In this document: positions 47,620 through 61,100 of the stretch, piece after piece
Position numbering within the stretch: position 1 is the stretch's first letter
How the letters are laid out: each line of letters opens with the position of its first letter
DNA from: Gentiana macrophylla
Taxonomy: Eukaryota; Streptophyta; Magnoliopsida; Gentianales; Gentianaceae
Direction: 5' to 3'
DNA: 64,000 nt
Assembly: GCA_026214975.1 (NCBI GenBank)
Contig: CM047805.1
Span: forward strand, 2,976,001 to 3,040,000
The notes under the pieces: model-generated
Database searches by the model: none
Told to the model about the DNA's origin: nothing
The model's input: the letters and a program-made list of their open reading frames with translations, nothing else
Made by a program: the position numbers and the translations under genes

Positions 47620-47957
47620 GATGATGACGATAAGTTGTGTGGTGGTGTGATGCAGTACTGTTGAGAGATAACAAACGGTTTGAGAGAAAAAGGGCTCGTG
47701 TCGATGTCCTTTTAGCGCGCGACTTACTGTAGCGTTTATCATCGAAGAACTGCATAAAGGTTGTGAATACTTTTTACTTTATTAATTACTTACTGTAATG
47801 CTATAATTTAAGCTCTTTATTTGTGTGTGGTTTGCCTGATACTATGATAATATGCTTGCGGTATTCTGAGTATATATGTGTTCTGCTTTTTCGCTTGTTA
47901 TGCAGCGTTTCTTTGTGCGTTATTAATGACACCATTGTGCCATACGATTGTTTTCGG

Positions 47958-48094
47958 TATAGTGTCACGGTGCACATGTGTCACGGTGCACATGTAGAAT
48001 GGTGGTATGGTGCACATGTAGAATGGTGGTATAGTGTCACGGTGCACATGTAGAATGGTGGTATAATGTCACGGTGCACATGTAGAATGGTGCA
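47958..48094 (+). repeat. ~32-bp minisatellite with GTGCAC
   Basis: Five partial or full units of TGTCACGGTGCACATG plus TAGAATGGTGGTATA follow the ATI-like gene by about 340 bases. Units differ mainly by presence or absence of the TGTCAC part. Each carries the palindrome GTGCAC. Confidence 0.9.
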
Positions 48095-48167
48095 CGAGTT
48101 TAAGTGCAAAATAATAACCCCCAAAAAACTCATTGGCGTCACTTAAGCAAGTTCCCTTTTATTCGAT

Positions 48168-48170
<3 letters not shown>

Positions 48171-48202
<32 letters not shown>
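48171..48202 (+). repeat. (TA)16 microsatellite at a Helitron insertion site
   Basis: A pure TA run ends exactly where the 3' terminus of Helitron A begins, in line with Helitron insertion between A and T. Confidence 0.93.
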
Positions 48203-48206
<4 letters not shown>

Positions 48207-49455
48207 GAAGAAAACATTCGTGCTCTGCCCTATTTGTGCTCCGATTTATTTTTATAATCATCGAAATGCGAAAATCAAAATGAATCAAAGAAATGTAATA
48301 ATCATGAAATGATGAAATAATAAACCCGAGTAAACTATAAAAAGGTATACGATACGTGTCCGACAACCAACACGACATGATACACTCTGATACATTACGA
48401 TGGCATGTCTGGCACGTGTTAGTTGATGAAATGAATATCCGACACATCTTCGACACCTCCCGACATCGTATGGATACTTTTCGACACTACTGAACAATTT
48501 TTTGTTCAATTTCTACTTAAATCTATTTTAACCGAAAAAATAAAGTTATCTTCGACATTATTTGCAACAACACGTGTTCTACCAAAAACATGACACGAAA
48601 TGCTCCAATACACCCCGACGCCATATCCAACAGCTGTCGGTTGATGAAATTAATATTAATTAAAAATTTTAATTAAAATCTAACACACTGTCAACACTCC
48701 ACGACACAAAATCGACACCTTTCGACATTACTGAACCCTTTTTTTTGTACTCTCAGATCTAGGCTAATTTTAACGGCCATGGTAAAATACACAATTCGAA
48801 TTTCCACAGAACTTAAATCAACAATACACTATAGCCAGTTTAACAATATTTGTGGCCAATAATTTTTTTTCAGGATATTTAATATTTTATTTAAACGATA
48901 TGTTTTTCAACGAAAAAAAAAAATCATTTCAAGAAATTTAATATTTCATGTAATCGTCAAACCCAATTTTTTTTTGGCATGATATAAAAATCGTGTAAAT
49001 GACAATACGTCGCGCTATATCTTGAAAATAGTCAAATCGCCAGTGTCTAAATGATATGTTTTTTTTATGAAATGAATTTATTTTAAGAAATTTATAATAT
49101 TTCATGTAAACGTCAAACACAATTTTTTTGGCATGATACAAAGATCGTGTCGGCAACAAGTCGTGACCTTATATTTTGAAAATAGTCATACATTTGCTAC
49201 ATATATTCGCACATTAAAAGGTGATACAATTGAGTCCTCCAAAATGGAACAATTTAACTCAAACCCTTCTTCTCAAAAAATAAAAAAATTTCTGGACTGT
49301 GCCGATGACCAGTTAAAAAAAAAAACTGGAATGGACCGATGAACAGTTAAAAAAAATTGGACTGGGCCGATGAACGTTATAAAAAGAAGAAGAGAACCAA
49401 TGAAAAAAAAACTAAGTGTCAACATAGTTAACACCATGTCTTCTTATTAATAAGA
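48203..49455 (-). mobile_element. non-autonomous Helitron A (1.25 kb)
   Basis: It reads on the minus strand. The 5' end is TCTTATTAATAAGAAGAC at 49,455. The 3' end is CTAA (CTRR type) at 48,203-48,206 with the expected flanking T. Both terminal regions match the 12-kb Helitron B: the 3' 80 bases (TTTATTTTTATAATCATCGAA word), the CGACACG-rich part (48,290-48,830) and the 5' end (GGACTGGGCCGATGAAC). It therefore looks like an internally deleted derivative. The terminal hairpin is partly decayed. There are no genes. Confidence 0.75.
48893..49190. repeat. two ~150-bp tandem units in Helitron A
   Basis: Two units (48,893-49,038 and 49,045-49,190) share AAACGATATGTTTTT, TTTAATATTTCATGTAA, CGTCAAACACAATTTTTTTG, GCATGATA and TATTTTGAAAATAGTCA. 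Only a fragment of this unit (AAACGATATGTTTTTTCC, about 61,139) remains in Helitron B. Confidence 0.75.
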
Positions 49456-49470
49456 CTAGGAAAGCAAATA

Positions 49471-49487
49471 CTCGTGCTCCGCACGAG
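49471..49487 (-). terminator. Helitron B 3' hairpin
   Basis: The stem is CTCGTGC/GCACGAG with loop TCC, 11 bases inside the terminal CTAG. In Helitrons this hairpin is thought to signal the end of rolling-circle strand transfer; it is not a transcription terminator. Confidence 0.9.
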
Positions 49488-50158
49488 CGGTGCCCTAGTT
49501 TATTTTTATAATTATTGAAATGCGACAATCAAAAGTGAATTAGTACATGTATTTTTCGTAGAGAACTGAAATGATAACAAAAGATGGATCTGAATAATAC
49601 AATACTGCAAATACATTTTTTTATCTTACAAATACAACAATAGTTGTACCTAATACATAAGATAACAAAAGATGGATCTGAATTATACAACACTGCAAAT
49701 AGTTTTTTTTATCTTACAAATACAACAATACCTATACCTAATACATAACCAAAATAAGGATTACATATCCTATAGAATTTATCTTACATCATAACATATA
49801 ACAGTAAAGCAACGGCATATTAGAAGATCTAGCCGTATACTAAACCATCAATACATACATTTATATCTAAGAAGATAGCAAACCATATTAGAAGCCAACA
49901 CTTCTGGTTTATGCTTCATCAAAAGCTATCTTCTATATGCATAATAAAAAACAGCTTATAGGTAATTTGTTTTTTTTTTTTTGGGCAAGAGGATTGAACA
50001 TACCATGTATATTGTTATGCATTAAACAGACAAAGTTTTGTCGATTAATGATTAACAATAGACGGTAATAGTTTCTCCATATACAAAGCAAAAGATAGGT
50101 AGAACTTGTTGGGTAACAGCAAAACATGATCATTGAACAACCATCATATCATTGATGG

Positions 50159-53012
50159 CTAGTCAATTTTGTCTATGTTCCTGTTCTTTTTAACAGGACT
50201 CTTAGTCTCCATGGCAACAACATTAGAACTGTTGTCTTCTTGTGTGTTCAAGACAACATTTGCTGAGGATGGTTCTGCTACAGTTACCTGTGTGCTGGCT
50301 GCATTTTCTAAGAATAAGTTTCTCTTAGAACCTGTTGGCTGATATTGTTCAGATATCTTCATTGTTTCTTGTGAAACTTCATCTAGAACTCTTTTGGTAG
50401 TCGGTGTGAAGAAATTGCCTTGCATAGTCGGTTCTTGTTCTAATGGCGCATCAAGTTGTACAAGATCAAAGAATAATTGTTGAAGAGCTAGCATTGGTTT
50501 CAATCGCAATGACCTTCGTTGAAGCGGTACAAATCCTCAAATGCATAAAGCTTCACAATTGGAAATGTCCTTATATTAACACCACGACAAGTACATCATA
50601 AACTTTGATAAAGCACACCACATGTTTATCTTCAAAGCATGACTTTTATCTTTGCTTCAAGGAATGGCAACTGTAACATTAATATAAACATGAATAATCT
50701 TGCTAGTCGTGTATTTGTTTGTGTAAAAGTGTCATGATGCATAAAATGATTGTATATATAAAACGACACTTGTATTGCCTAGCAAATCACATAGCACCAT
50801 AATTGAATGTGTTATGATATTACATATTAGCAAAGAACTTGTATATATTAGTGAATGTGGAAGGGAATAAATTAAACGTTTCAATTAACTGACCGGCAAG
50901 TTCTTTTCCTCGAGTTCCACAACACTACAGCCAAGCAAGACTTCAGCATCAGGTGTGTATAGATCAGCTGGAAGTGCACCTGATTCATCACGTAGGCGTA
51001 CATCAAAATGGCACCTGTTTAACAATAAAACAGAGCAACTTTACTTATAACCAAAACCTAATAATGTGTAAAATTAATGCTTTAATTTTTTTTTGTTGAC
51101 TTACCTATACTTAACAACCATATTTTCTTCACAGGAAATGCACCATTCTTCTGCACCATTTTCTCGCATTTAAAGACACATTACAACCGAACAAGAAAGA
51201 AACCAGAAACTTTTTGTCTGGAATAAGGAGAGCTTCCTTCTACCCCAGCAAGTCTTGAGTGCAATGAAGTCCAATGATATATTTAAACAATTTGCAACAA
51301 TAAAACCAATAAAAGATGCGAGAGAATTTCCGAGACAACAGATTTACCGTATCAATGGACGTGAAAGCTAAATTAATAGGTATGAGGTCTGCATGCTGTG
51401 GTGTTTCCAAGAACATTGTAGGATCCTTGTATTTTCTCTCATTGATCAATCCAAGAATCTCATCAACATTGTCTTTGTACCTAACAATATTATTCAGCAG
51501 TAACTATTTGTCATGCAATCCGCCCTATAATAGAACAATAAAAAAACTCATTAAAAGTTTTGTTGGTTATGCAATATTTACAACAACCATACCATTGTTT
51601 CAATGGAGCAGCCTCTGATACCGGAGGATCAAGAAGGAAACTTGTAGACTGTTTGGTGGATAAAGAAATCCCTAAAAAACACCGAATCCATGTTATAAGA
51701 AATCTAGCAACATTTTCATAGACATTTACTTAAAAGAGTATGTAAGCAATATTATATGGTGTGTAATGTTCAAGTGGTGTTGTATTTACCATGCTAAGTA
51801 CCATAGTGTAAACTGATTTTAGTACAGTAAACTACACATTGGTTTGAATCATTGTCTTTGGTAGTCTTCTGATGAAGCATACTATGTTGTATTTACAGGT
51901 CATTTCATATGTTCATTAAAAACTGTGGTGTAAATACAGATTCATGACACAACTGAATCATAAAGTGTTACCATTAAAGGTTGTGATCTTCAAAGCGTTC
52001 GCAATTAGAAGTGGAGGATTGTGCATGTCGTGATCCAGCTCAACGCTTACAGGCTCCAGTCCGTATTTCCATGTTGTCAAGATGACGGGCTGCTTTCTAT
52101 TATAAATTCAGCACAGTATTATGAGCAAGACTCTAACAACTAACAAGCATTGAATAAATAATTACATGTATGATCAAAGCCATTACAGTATCTAGCATGA
52201 AGAGTGATGGGATGGTCTTAAAGTTGGAATGGAAGGATTGCTATGTCCATATCACATCCATGCTATACACATTGCTTTGTGGTATGATGTGGACATAAGA
52301 ATGCAGAACTTAACAACTATCAAGAAATACAGGAAAATTCCTTACTCATCATTGATAAGTACATAATCTCTTGACCAAAGACCTTGTTTGACATATCTGA
52401 TGTGAAATCTCTTAACCAACAAACCTTTAACAGCTGTATATCAGACAAAGAAACAACTGGTTATGGCATCTGCCCAACTTTAAACAGTAGGAATGGCTGA
52501 ATAAATAAACAATCAATTACTTACTAATGTCATCTTCTCGATCAGCATGCCTGCTAAATTCAGCAAACGGTGTGTAGTCAAAATGACATGGTAAAGTCAT
52601 CGGCACATCATCCAGTAGGGGTTTAACAGGAGTCGAGCTGCTTAGGTACCACGTATACAGATAATCTCCAATCAGATACTCTTTTTTTGTAGGACGAATG
52701 CTAGCATTGGATATATAGTAACGTTTGTACGGAAGCAAACTCCGCTCAAAGAAAGCTACATCATCTCCAAACACAATTGCTGGGACTTTGGTTCCCTGTT
52801 TGTAAATGAGGAAAAAAATAACTACCATTTTATACACCCCACTAACAAATTAACATCTGGAATAAACATGAAATATAGATAGCATACCATCATGTCAGTG
52901 AGCCAATAGTTCCGATATGTTCTTGGATTAGCAATAGATTTGCTTTTTTCAATCGGACGTCTCTCAATAACTTGAAGCAACACGGTCCACTGTTCTTATT
53001 CGTATTCTTCAT
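50159..53012 (-). pseudogene. Helitron RPA70-like ssDNA-binding protein, multi-exon, disrupted
   Basis: Exons with good splice sites on the minus strand: about 53012-52888 (EQWTVLLQVIERRP), 52795-52525 (GTKVPAIVFGDD, YYISNASIRP), 52433-52346 (RDYVLINDE), 52096-51972 (QPVILTTWKYGLEPV), 51671-51593 (STKQSTSFLLDPP), 51480-51348 (DNVDEILGLINERK), about 51240-51105 (zinc-ribbon CEKMVQKNGA then WCISCEEN), 51014-50894 (LRDESGALPADLYTPDAEVL) and a last exon to 50159 (VKLYAFEDLYRFNEGHCD, then a Lys/Glu-rich tail). This is the OB-fold plus C-terminal zinc-ribbon order of RPA1. Such proteins accompany plant Helitrons and probably protect ssDNA during transposition. Disruptions: a TAA in exon 1, a frameshift inside the zinc ribbon and breaks in the last exon. 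Confidence 0.85.
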
Positions 53013-53294
53013 TGTGCTAACCTCCAAAGCGAGAATACATGTTTAAATCGTGCCTTTACGTATAAAAACATAGCAACAATCGAAACAAATTTTTAGTTCG
53101 TCATGAAGTATCAATATTACATATACAAAATTTTCAAGCCTTCAAGATGAACCCAAACAACAAAGAAATGTATAGACAAGATAACAAAATGATCATAACG
53201 ATACTTAAAATATAATTATTTGTTGTCTAATATTTCTTTGAACACAACATTTTTAGTATTGCTTGTCTTGTGTTTATCAAAAAAGATGGGTTAA

Positions 53295-56200
53295 TTAAAA
53301 CTCTAATGAAGCATTGTTTTTTGCTCGTGATAACGCAACATATAACTGACCATGAGAGAATACCGGTTCTTTTAAATATATACCGACTAAATCAAGTGTT
53401 TGTCCTTGTGCTTTGTTAATTGTCATAGCAAAACAAAGCCTGACAGGAAACTGGATTCGTCTATAAGGGATAGGATAATACTCTTCATTAGTAGGCTGTA
53501 AAGGTATCCTATGAATAAACACTTGTTTGCCAGCAAAAGCACCATTTTGTATCTCAGCATGTATGACTTTTTTTTTCAAACCTTTACATATCAATCTGGT
53601 ACCATTACAAAGGCCTTCATTCGGATCAAGATTTCTAAGTAATATAATGGGTGCATCAATTTTCAAATGAAGTCTATGTGGTGGCAAACCACTTGGCGAC
53701 AAAGCATTCAACTGATCCTCATATTGGCCTTGATCCGATTCGTTAATCGCCTCATCAAAACTTAGATATTCATGTGATGATCCAGGAAATTTACTAATCA
53801 TAATTTCATTTATTTCATCAACAAACTGATTTTTGGTTGTTAGGATCGCTGCATTAATGTTTTGAACATTTGTTGGGGCATTAGATTGAACATCAGGGTA
53901 AACAAAAGCTATTAATTTTTCCAAGCCATCTTCAATATTGTTATGAGGTATTATTATCGAACTTGGTAACCGCACATCGTTAGAATCGGATGTATGAGAA
54001 AAACCATTTCTATATTTAATAAGAAAGTTGTAAAGATGGATCCAACCGAGCTCTAATGTTTTTGATCGGTTGTATTTTACGTAGCTTAGGCCACAATGGA
54101 GAATTTATTAATGTTGCATCAATAGTTTCGTTTTTCGTTCCTCGTGAAACTATGGGTAATGTTTGTCTGAAATCACCACCGAGAACAACAACTTTACCTC
54201 CAAATAAATCTTTTGAATCCAGAATGTCCTGTAGCATAGCATCCAATGATTCAATAGCCTTACGTTTACACATCGGTGCCTCATCCCAGATAATTAATTT
54301 GCAATTTTTAATTAAAAAAGCAAGCGAAGATTGCTTATTTACTTTACATGTACTAATTTCAGTTAGATCTATGGGAATCTTAAACCTAGAATGTGCTGTT
54401 CGGCCTCCAGGCAACAATGCGGCAGCTATTCCAGAAGTAGCATTAGCCAACGCAATGTCACCCTTAGACCTAATGCTAGCCAATAAAGCTTTGTATAAAA
54501 ATGTTTTACCAGTACCCCCTGGACCATCTATAAAGAATGAACATTTTTTCCCCACTGTAACAGCATCCATTATTGCTGTGTATGCTTCTTTTTGTTTCAG
54601 ATTCAACATGTTAATAGATTGAATATCATATTCACTAACTAATATACCTTTCTCAGCTTTTAATTCTCTAGTCAACTCTGCGCTGTTATCGAAAGAACAT
54701 AATTTAGGTACAAGACCATACATATCTATATCTTTACCCATAGAGCGTAGAAAACAATTTATTTGCTGCAAAACCTCATTTCTTATCGCTAAAACAGACA
54801 GGTGATCACCAGCCTTAATAACATCTTCAGACATGGCATGTTCAAACGTAGCCCAAATTTTTTTGGGGTTGTTCGGGCATGAATAAACTAAAAGAGTAGC
54901 AAAAAGACGCCTCAGTTCATATGGCATTGAAAAACTACATGCTTCTTCCATGCATTTTTCTTGACTATCATCTAATTCTAAGAAACCACGACTTAACGAC
55001 GATTCACTTAAATGTGTCAAACACCTCATTGTTGTGTGTTTTCAAATCTTGAAAAGATTTCGGACACCTAACTTTGGACAGTAAAAGCCTTAAAAAATAG
55101 CGTTCGCCTTCGCTAGGTTGTGCAATAACAATTCTGCCGATAGAATTACCCTGTTGTCTTAACTTCCAACATTTTTTATCATTCAACCAAACGAAATGGT
55201 CAGGAAAGTCTACATAAGTGCATGCTAAACTCTGTGCATGAGTATCATGTCTATTCATGTAGAAAAATTCAGTTAGCATAGTTTTTTTTGTGAAATTGTT
55301 TTGTAAAACATCAGAAAGGTTTTGTTTTTTGTTAAATGTAATCGGTTGATGATTGAGTAAATGAACCTGTAGATGAATAATAGGAGGCTTTAACTCGCCC
55401 ATCGTAAATCTAAATATTCGCCATAAAGCTTCTGGAGGAGCTATCCATCTAGCCGACACATAATCTTTAATCTCATCTACAATGTCTTTATTATTATCAT
55501 CACTAACATGATACAAAACTTTGTCGTTCCCTTTACAAACATACTTGTATATATATTTAATTGCATTAATTGTCGAGCAAATTTCAACATTTATGTGACA
55601 ATCATATTTTGCAAGCAAATAGGGACTATAAGGTACCACCCATCTATTATCTAACCAAACATTCCTTACTTTAACCTTCTGGCCATCGTCTCTACGCCTG
55701 TATGTAGGGTACGAATCAGATGTGTTAATAGTTTCAGCCGAGAAAGGTTTGGGATATGAACTCCAACATTTTCCCGTTCGTTTCATACAGACATTGTCTG
55801 GATTAGCCTTACCACATGGCCCATGTAACATGTGTTTCATGACTAAGTAATACAAATGAGGGTTTGATGACTTATCGGGTAACTCAGCAGAAACAATTTT
55901 ATCAAACTCCTCAGGTCTAAAAAGCTTAAATTGGGGTTTTAATATTAAAAGGAAGTGTGCGTGTGGCAAACCCCTTTTTTGGAACTCTATAACGTATGTG
56001 TATGCAGCAACCACACCAAATATATTTTTTTTGAATAGGTCCATTTTAAGCTCCTCAAGTTTCCCATGGAAGGCCCTGATCGATAAATCTGGTCTATCTT
56101 GGACCTTTTCACCCTTGCGTAGATATTGTTTAATCTCAGGCCAATTTGGATTACACGTAATGGTTATAAATAAATCTGGTTTCCCGTATTTTCTAACCAA

Positions 56201-57950
56201 TGTCATTGCATCTAAATATTTTCGTTTCATATGTCTAGGGCCACCTATAAAAGATGCAGGTAATATGATCTTATGACCTACTTGTGCACAATCACTTTCA
56301 CCTGAGGCCACTGCATCAGCAAGGCCTTGTAAATAATCACTTCTTATATTATCTTGTTGAGAACTAAACCAATCTAATCTTTGTGTTTCCATTTTTACAA
56401 ACATGTCAACAGAATACTGCTGAAACAGTCTACCGAAGTGCAATATATTGGATTCATCCTTATCTCTAATTTGGAATTTGTACGAATAGTATTCCCGAAC
56501 TGAGATGCTGGATGAATTTGTATCAGAAAGCCCAACAACTGTACGCAGGAGGGGAAAAAGGGGAAAAAAACAAATTCTGATTTAGAACCACGAGAAAAAT
56601 TCACAGACAATACAAACAGAAGTGTAGCCTACACATACCTTCCTCTTCATGTTCTAAAAGTTCATCAGCATTTAACACTTTAGATGGATTAAGTCCCTCA
56701 AGCATATCAATGATTCTTTTGCGTTTTCGTTTATTTGCATTACCACCCCTTTGCGAATACCTTGATGCCACCCAATATCTCCAAAGGAAACATCAATGGA
56801 TATTGCAAGGGTCATAACAACCGTAGTAATATCGAATCAGACGTGGTTGGTCATCATGACAATACACTGAATATTTCTTTCTTTAAAGCGCCAACATCGT
56901 CGAAACCATCAACTATGGCGAATACCGAGAGACCGTGGGTTTATTGTATACCCTCTGATCTATCATTGGGCTACAAAATAAGAGGATTTCTCTTTCATCC
57001 AGGTTATCATGCTCTTTCAAGCCTCGGAAAAACTTCGAGTACGGGTTTTTTTCCAGGACAAGCATAAGCTGTCCAACAATGTCTGCTGCTAAGCGTGGAC
57101 AACTCTCTAGCCTACGGGAAATCTCGTATTCGGTATCGTGAAAGTAAAACTGTAGATTTTTTAAGTTGTTATCATTTCCAGTCGGACCATGTATAAAATG
57201 ATACATCTGTCCTTGCACCCTAAACGTATAGACACCTTTTTTTTTTGACTGATCCTTATCAGAACGCACACCTAAAGAGGTGAATGCAAAATGATTATTA
57301 TAAGTTCTGATACAATTCCGAAATTTCTGGCTTTCTTTGTTTGTAGAGGTCAACAAGTCTACAAGAACAGTAGGTAGCTTATTTGCAGCTAAAACGACCT
57401 CTCCCTTTTGGCAGCAGAAACTATCGGATTCATAAGCCATTTTCTTAGCACAACAATAAACACAATCAGCTTGACTGGATAAAATCAGTGATTGGTCAGG
57501 TATACAGCCTAAAAGAGACCTCCTTGTTAACGGTTTTGGTGTTTTTTTAGCAACAAGCAAACCAACATTTTTAGTAATTGCTACATCAGAACCATTATTG
57601 GTCCGTATATTTAACATCGATCTTAATTTTTTTTGTCTAAAGCGGACAATTCTTTCGCCTATATTTTTTTCGGGCGATTTTCGTGCACAAACATATGGAT
57701 CATAAGCGGCAAAGTTAACGTGAGCCTCCCCAGTAACCCTTAAACCCGCACTACTATTAGACGACACCTGTGAACTTTCTAAGGCAGGACCCAAGGATCC
57801 TGGCAGATTGATCGATACATGGATCTCCGGAACTAAATCGGGGCCATCAGCCTCATTAGGTAAATGAACACCAGGATCGGTTGGTCAGATACATAGCGAA
57901 CGACCTAAGACAACGCTTAGGCCTTCGCTGGCCTTATTCTTAGTCCGCAT
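53295..57950 (-). pseudogene. Helitron RepHel (HUH Rep plus Pif1-type helicase), frameshifted
   Basis: It starts at ATG 57950, with a TGA about 20 codons later. The N-terminal part (57,794-56,913) ends near KFFRGLKEHD; a missing T shifts the frame at CYDP/LQYPLMFPLEILGG (about 56,795). The Rep domain (56,443-55,004) has the HUH motif GLPHAHFLLIL (HAH at residues 161-163 of this segment) and candidate tyrosines in KYIYKYVCKG (297-301). After a frameshift near 55,015 comes the helicase with Walker A GPGGTGKT (about 54,510), Walker B IIWDEAP (about 54,275) and GGDFRQTLP (about 54,155). Another single-base shift near 54,030 separates the C-terminal helicase motifs (FAMTINKAQGQTLD, QLYVALSRAK). 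Rep nicks and joins the element ends; Hel unwinds. Inactive as written. Confidence 0.93.
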
Positions 57951-59990
57951 TTTGTGTAAGAGTTTGAAACACAAATTGGCTATAATCTAACAGACACAAA
58001 CAAGCAGGTGCTTTAAACCAACACAAACCACTATTAAATTGCAAGAACACCAACGGAAGACTAAGAGGTCGAAACTTAATTACAACAGGAAGAAAACGAC
58101 AGATGATAAGCTAAAGAAAGCACACCTGAGAGCCTGGAGCCAAAGAAATTTCTGAAGCAGACATGTCAACAACCCCAAAGAATAAAGAACTTGTCTGGAG
58201 CAATGATGGTAAAGAAAACAAACAATTTCCATTAGAACATAGGAAGAACATGTAGTACATGGAACCATTGAGCAAGAGAAAAGCAAAGAACCTAAAAAAA
58301 GAGAGGAATAAACAGGACCAACGGTATGCCGATCCTAACAGAGCAACTGGGAAAACTGGAAGAATTAAATGAAGCAGCAAGAACAACAAAGACCCAAGAA
58401 GCCCTCAAAGATTAAAAGCTCAAACAACACTACACAAACAATTCTAGTAAGCTGAAACACAAGATGAAGGTGCAAACATTTGTAGCTACTTTAATTTCCA
58501 AATTCCCCCTATCTATTCAAGTATCATTTAGTTGTTAATTAGGTTATTTTTTCTGCGCATGCTTTGATTAGACGATATGAAGTAATGAGGTTGTTTTTCT
58601 GAAGATGGTTTGATTATATGATATGAAGGACAAGATCTACATGAATTAGCAATCTGTAAATATACTCACTGACTTGAGTTAGGATCCTTGAGCTAATAAT
58701 TGGTCTTTTTTAAATACTTAAAAAACTGGTTTCTTTTCTCTTCACTAAAAAGAACACCTATCCTAAGGCACACCACCATCAATTTTCTCACCCCCAAAGA
58801 GCTAGGAACGAATTTAACTTCACAATGAACTCAACATATCTATAAACACCAACAAACATCTGTGAAAAGGAATTTTTACAAGCCAACAACCATCTCTGTA
58901 TTTATGTATTTCCAAAAGAAACATCTCTGAATATGGCAGTTCACCAAGCAAACAACCAGGCAGTGCAGCAAACCTAACTAAGTGCCTAAACAGAAATTGA
59001 AAAATAGCATTGAATATCTAACCAAAGCTAATACATACATAGGGCTCAAAAGAGCAGAATCCTCTCCAATGACAGCCTCAATCACAACTAAAACTGATTT
59101 GCCAAGGGCAACACCAAAAAACAAACCAAGAGACTAAATCATCAACCCCATAACAAACAAACAGCAGAAAACATGTTTGAGGTCGAGAATAACACAATTG
59201 CTTACATCACCTCAGTTATGATGACATAACACCAAACAACAAACACAAACACAACTACATATTGAAATTGACTTGCTAAACTCGAATTTAAAACTCCCAA
59301 ACATACCAAGAAAACTCTTTTTTATATGAAGCACCCAAAGAAGCCGATACCTTGAAATTATACACCCAACCCAACAAGTTAGTAGAATGAGACAAGCGCA
59401 ACCATGGATGATTATATATAAAGTGAATTTTTTTTTGGTGCAATAATCTAAAAACGGAAATAAATCGTAAAACAAAATCGGTGAATATAAAACAATTAAA
59501 CATGTACTTACAACCCCATTTTTCTTCACAATAACCCACATGCAAAGTAAGTAACTCGCAACAATCATCAATTCTCACCCAATCCGCAAACAACTACCCA
59601 TAATAGTCGATGATCTCTCAACCTAATCACCTTCCAAAAACAATCTGAGCCGCACACATGGCAATTCATGTATCTAACCACCAAATCTCAGATCCTCCGG
59701 CCTGAAACATATCAAAGCGGCAAGCGAAGCGATGGCCCGTGACGGTTACCACGAAAACCAAAGACCGCAGTGTTGACAACCGAAAAAGCTTTGTTTTGTT
59801 TTTTTTTTTAATTCGATATGTTGATGCTATATTAGATTTTTAGGATAAGAGGGAAAGAAGGTAAGCTTAATTTTGTGTGTTGTGTAATAAAGAAGTGTAA
59901 TGTAATATAATAATGTAATATTATATTATCTATATAAATATAATAATGTAATAATGTGTGGTGCAATATAAATTTTATTTTAAAAATGTG
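57951..59990. other. Helitron B region upstream of RepHel
   Basis: About 2 kb with no recognisable gene. It may hold the RepHel promoter and leader; the T/C-rich minus-strand stretch around 58,100-58,400 reads as hydrophobic frames with no known motif. 59,800-59,960 is TAATA-rich. I see no regulatory site I can defend. Confidence 0.45.
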
Positions 59991-59994
59991 TTTT

Positions 59995-61100
59995 TGCGTA
60001 ATAAAATAAACCCGAATAAACTGCAAAAAGGTATATAATACATGTCCGACAATCAACACGCTACGATACACTTTGATACATTATGATGGCCTGTCCGACA
60101 CGTTTCGGTTGATGAAATGAACATCCGATACATATTCAATACCTCTTAACATCGTATGGATAATTTTCAACACTACCGAACAATATTTTTTCAATCCATA
60201 CCTAAACCTATTTGAATCGGAAAAACGAAACTATCTTCGATTATTTACAACAACACATGTTCTATCGAAATCACGACACGACACGCTTTGATACACCCTG
60301 ACGCTATATCCAAGAAATGTTACTTTATGAAATGAATATTAATGAAAATTTTAATTAAGCTCTAACACACTGTCAACACTTTACAACACAAAATCGACAT
60401 CTTTCAACACTACGACCCCTTTTTTCTATTCTTAAATCTAGGTTAATTTTAACGACCATGGTAAAATATACAATGCGAATTTTCATAGAAATTAAAATAT
60501 AATAATAAGAATGTAATAATGTGTGGTGCACTATAAATTTTATTTAAAAATTGTGTTTTTATGTAATAAAATAAACCCGAATAAACTACAAGAAAGTATA
60601 GAATACATGTCCGACAATCAACACGACACGATATACCTTGATACATTACGATAGCCTCTCCGCCACGTTTCGGTTGATGAAATGAACATCCGATACATAT
60701 TCGATACCTCCCAACATCATATGGATAATTTTTGATACTACCAAACAATATTTTTTCAATTTGTACCTAAACCTATTTGAATCGGAAAAAGGAAACTATC
60801 TTCGATTTTTTACAACAATACGTGTTCTATCGAAAACACAACACGATACGCTTTGATACACCCCGACGCTATATCCAACAAATGTTGGTTTATGAAATGA
60901 ATATTAATTTAAATTTTAATTAAGCTCTAACACACTATCAAAACTTCACGACACAAAATCAACATCTTTCAACACTATGAACCCTTTTTTTCTATTCTTA
61001 GATCTAGATTAATTTTAACGACCATGGTTAAATATACAATTTGAATTTTCATAAAAATTAAATCAATAATACACTATAGTCAGTTTAACAATATTTGTGT
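59995..61100. repeat. tandem ~570-bp subterminal repeat of Helitron B
   Basis: Two copies (about 59,995-60,480 and 60,565-61,080) share TAAAATAAACCCGAATAAAC, ATACATGTCCGACAATCAAC, GATGAAATGAACATCCGATA, CATCGTATGGATAATTTT and CTCTAACACACT. A third copy is in Helitron A at 48,310-48,830. Many CGACACG words recur in all three. Confidence 0.85.

Noticed and set aside
54056..54622. 188-codon plus-strand reading frame
   Set aside because: It is antisense to the Helitron helicase around Walker A and B and has no motif of its own.
58080..58389. Hydrophobic minus-strand frames as membrane proteins
   Set aside because: T/C-rich low-complexity DNA upstream of RepHel gives leucine/phenylalanine runs in all three frames; no family signature.
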